Source of the DNA: an uncultured Bacteroidales bacterium
GTDB lineage: Bacteria > Bacteroidota > Bacteroidia > Bacteroidales > ML635J-15
Assembly (NCBI GenBank): GCA_937899245.1
Contig: CALDKB010000057.1
Span: 1-33,522, forward strand
Reading direction: 5' to 3'
Length of the DNA stretch: 33,522 nucleotides
Below, piece by piece: positions 31,287 through 33,522 of this stretch. The notes below the pieces were generated by a model. That model saw nothing but the letters and a program-made list of their open reading frames with translations. It was not told the DNA's origin and ran no database searches. Made by a program: the position numbers and the translations under genes. How positions within the stretch are numbered: position 1 is the first letter of the stretch; every line of letters starts with the position of its first letter.

Positions 31287-32582
31287 ATGTCTCTTATCAT
31301 CAACAAGCCTACAACTAATGTAAAACAAAATTTTTCCGAGATTGAACAAAAAACCGCTCGGGAAAACATTGGAGCAGTGGCTCAAAAGTCGTTCGTCGAG
31401 CATGTAAATGATTCAACAAACCCACACGATGTCACGGCGGAGCAGGTGGGGGCGTACACGAAGGAACAGGTGGACGGATTTATCCGCAACTGGTCCGGCT
31501 ACATTGTCGTGCCATATGGTCAGCAGAAACCGGATGCAAGCGAGGCGCAGCTTGGCAAGATTTACCTCGTCCAGGTAAGTACCGACCCCGAAGTTCGTGA
31601 CCAGTACGAGGAGTGGATTAGTGATGGCACGGCGTGGATCCTCATAGGCACCATGTCCATAGACCTGTCCCAGTATGATAAGATTGCTGATGCGGAGGCC
31701 AGAGAAAATGCCATCAGTGGTGCCTTGGCGGAACACGTAGCAGACAAGACCAATCCTCATGGAGTTACCCCGGAGCAGATTGGGGCTGCAAAGGTTACCG
31801 ACCTTTCAGGCTACGTCAAGAAGACCGGTGACACGATGACCGGAAGTCTCACCGTGCAGAACGCTGGTGGCGACCAGACCAAGGCTGCCGAGGGCGCGAT
31901 AGTGGCCAAGATGAGGGCTGCGGCTAACGAGACTGGTGTTAGCACCAACGGCTCCGTGTTCGCTGGCGACCTTGACAACACCAACTCCCAGTTTGTCGGT
32001 GTACGAAGAAAGACGGAATCCGGTGCGAAGGTTGGGGCTAGATTCCAAATTTACCGACGTAGTGCATCCGATAATGGTACTGCCGCATTCATGCAGGTAG
32101 ACTATACGTCTACGGCAACTATCAAGTCAATCTTTGAGTTCGGTCACAATTACGGCACGAAAGAGGACAACTGGGGTACGATGACCTTCGACGACGTAAC
32201 GAAGAACGTCGCCTACAAGGAAGACTACGACACGGCTCTCAACGACTCCAGTGTATCTGCGCCCCAGACGAAGGCGGTCAAGGCAGCCATAGAATCCGGA
32301 ATACGGAAAGAGGCCGATGACCGTGCTCTTTACGACTCCCAGCTTCGCGAATCCATCGAGGCTCTTGAAGAAAAGGCCGAAGAATTCGTGACAGGCGAGG
32401 AGGTCAGCGAGGCTATCGCAGCGGAAGCGGATGCTCGCATCCAGGAGGACATCGCTCTCAATGCCCGCATCGACATGATTCCGCAGACGGACTGGAACGA
32501 AACAGACGAGGGTTCCATGGCATATCTCGCCAACCATCCGACACCAATCTCGGACATCGACATAGAGGCTCTTTTCTCGTAG
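31287..32582 (+). CDS. Modular tail fibre protein, 431 aa
   Basis: The N-terminus is a typical short fibre opening (KQNFSEIEQKTARENIGAV). Two copies of H-V-x-D-x-T-N-P-H-x-V-T-x-E-Q-(V/I)-G-A (about residues 35-55 and 149-170) are the repeat common in tail fibres. GYVKKTGDTMTGSLTV (about 176-191) is the fibre motif often followed by a beta-rich carbohydrate-binding shaft. Long helical stretches (about 330-395) suggest trimeric coiled coil. Ribosome site AAGGATG lies upstream. It lies downstream of the collagen-like fibre in the same unit and ahead of the next fibre gene. Confidence 0.75.
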   Translation: MSLIINKPTTNVKQNFSEIEQKTARENIGAVAQKSFVEHVNDSTNPHDVTAEQVGAYTKEQVDGFIRNWSGYIVVPYGQQKPDASEAQLGKIYLVQVSTDPEVRDQYEEWISDGTAWILIGTMSIDLSQYDKIADAEARENAISGALAEHVADKTNPHGVTPEQIGAAKVTDLSGYVKKTGDTMTGSLTVQNAGGDQTKAAEGAIVAKMRAAANETGVSTNGSVFAGDLDNTNSQFVGVRRKTESGAKVGARFQIYRRSASDNGTAAFMQVDYTSTATIKSIFEFGHNYGTKEDNWGTMTFDDVTKNVAYKEDYDTALNDSSVSAPQTKAVKAAIESGIRKEADDRALYDSQLRESIEALEEKAEEFVTGEEVSEAIAAEADARIQEDIALNARIDMIPQTDWNETDEGSMAYLANHPTPISDIDIEALFS

Positions 32583-32611
32583 AATTTTAAACACAAAAGG
32601 AAAAAACAAAC

Positions 32612-33522
32612 ATGGCAAAATACCTAGACCTTTCCGGCTTGCAGACCTTCTGGTCCAAAGTAAAGACATTCATCAGCAACGGCGTGACGGCAAACAGCCC
32701 GAGCGCGAGCAAGACCGTCACCGGCTATCAGGACGGCAAGGTTACCTACGGCAATATACAGATTGCCGAATCCCAGGTCACGAACCTTTCCACTGACCTT
32801 GGAAAGAAGGCTCCGCTCGCAAGCCCTGCATTGACGGGTACGCCGACCGCGCCCACTGCCGCCGCCGGCACAAACACCACGCAGATCGCGACCACCGCAT
32901 GGGTCAACACGGCAATCTCCGACAAGATGGCCGAGGCAGACGCCATGGTCTACAAGGGAACCCTCGCAGGTGCCGCCAAGGGCACTGGTGGCTACGGCTC
33001 GTTGACCCCTGCAGCAAGCAAGGGCTGGACATACAAGGTCACCACGGCTGGCTTCATCGACGGCGTTGCCGTTGAAATCGGCGACATGCTCATCTGTAAC
33101 ACCGACAACACGGCCGCCGCTACGGCCAACAACTACGCTACCATCGCCGCGAGCTGGGACTTCATCCAGGGCAACCTCGACGGCGTAGTGATCGGCCCTG
33201 CAAGTGCAACCGACGCCCACGTCGTAGTATTTGACGGGTCCACTGGAAAGCAGGTCAAGGACAGTGGATTCATTATCGGCAAGAGCGTCCCCTCCAACGC
33301 CGTCTTTACCGATACAGACACAAAGGTGACCTCCGTAGGAAACCACTACACCCCGGCAGAAGATTCCAATGCGCAGCTCTCCGCAAGCGCCACTGGAGCA
33401 ACCGCTGCGTGGTCCATCGATGTTGTCAAGGGCGTCCAGCTCAAGAGGGATGCGAAGGGTCACGTAGTTGACGTTTCCGTCACCTCCGAAAAGATTCCTG
33501 CCAACCCCAACACCGACACCAA
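32612..33522 (+). CDS. Tail fibre protein, N-terminal part (runs off the window)
   Basis: Begins MAKYLDLSGLQTFWSKVK, the opening of fibre proteins found in many gut phages, followed by A-S-P-A-L-T-G-T-P-T-A-P and N-T-T-Q-I-A-T-T-A-W-V (about 70-100), a well-known tail-fibre shaft motif, and a Gly/Ala/Thr-rich beta region. The first 303 codons are open to the right edge with no stop. Codon use is strongly biased to C-ending codons, unlike the A/T-rich accessory genes. AAAAGGAAA precedes the ATG. A large open frame on the opposite strand is a shadow of this bias. Confidence 0.8.
   Translation, partial: MAKYLDLSGLQTFWSKVKTFISNGVTANSPSASKTVTGYQDGKVTYGNIQIAESQVTNLSTDLGKKAPLASPALTGTPTAPTAAAGTNTTQIATTAWVNTAISDKMAEADAMVYKGTLAGAAKGTGGYGSLTPAASKGWTYKVTTAGFIDGVAVEIGDMLICNTDNTAAATANNYATIAASWDFIQGNLDGVVIGPASATDAHVVVFDGSTGKQVKDSGFIIGKSVPSNAVFTDTDTKVTSVGNHYTPAEDSNAQLSASATGATAAWSIDVVKGVQLKRDAKGHVVDVSVTSEKIPANPNTDT

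Noticed and set aside
32624..33463. Minus-strand open frame of 279 aa at the right end
   Set aside because: Shadow of the tail fibre gene, which has clear fibre motifs on the plus strand.

Overview
The window is a stretch of a tailed double-stranded DNA phage with P22-like (podovirus-type) head and tail-machine genes, or a prophage of one; no integrase, attachment site or host gene is visible, so lifestyle is open. Short-tail morphology is inferred from a P22-type coat, portal, gp4-like adaptor and gp10-like tail hub with no tape measure or sheath. Most genes have Shine-Dalgarno sites, which argues against a Bacteroidetes host; the host cannot be named from the sequence. TAA, TAG and TGA all end genes, so the code looks standard.

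Layout, almost all on the + strand: (1) 1-3300: the end of a Lys-rich protein, two tRNA genes (Gly-TCC, Arg-TCT), five small unknown genes and a candidate small terminase. (2) 3285-4586: large terminase. (3) 4620-14838: an 11-kb accessory block, unusual in this place, where most proteins begin with a short shared peptide of the form M-(P/A/S)-N-(I/L)-L-D-x-(V/I). Behind this tag lie very different bodies: an ADP-ribosyltransferase-like domain, an HExxH metalloprotease-like protein, a sigma/HTH-like protein, three paralogues of one family (one interrupted by an in-frame TGA), and several unknowns. (4) 14838-23243: structural genes in the order Gln/Met-rich protein, scaffold, P22-like coat, portal, KTSC-like protein, gp4-like adaptor, gp10-like hub. 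(5) 23249-23554: a lone minus-strand gene with its own consensus promoter. (6) 23806-27541: three probable ejection proteins. (7) 27629-33522: beta-helix tailspike-like protein, a small protein resembling T4 gp55-type late sigma factors, a collagen-like fibre and two further fibre genes, the last cut by the window end.

Regulation: the 10-mer TTTATTCATT occurs exactly ten times, plus one one-mismatch copy, ahead of transcription units, usually on the T-tract of a hairpin terminator and 18-37 bases before a start codon. I read this as a fused terminator/late-promoter element. Two genes instead have sigma70-type promoters (17-bp spacer) whose -10 box ends exactly 6 bases before the ATG, predicting leaderless mRNAs; one of them is the gp55-like candidate, which could be the factor that reads TTTATTCATT.

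The working hypothesis is that the tagged block encodes late-expressed cargo proteins loaded into the capsid through the N-terminal tag and delivered with the DNA, similar in concept to T4 internal proteins and Alt. The tag, the 10-mer and the gene layout are seen directly; packaging and promoter function are inference.
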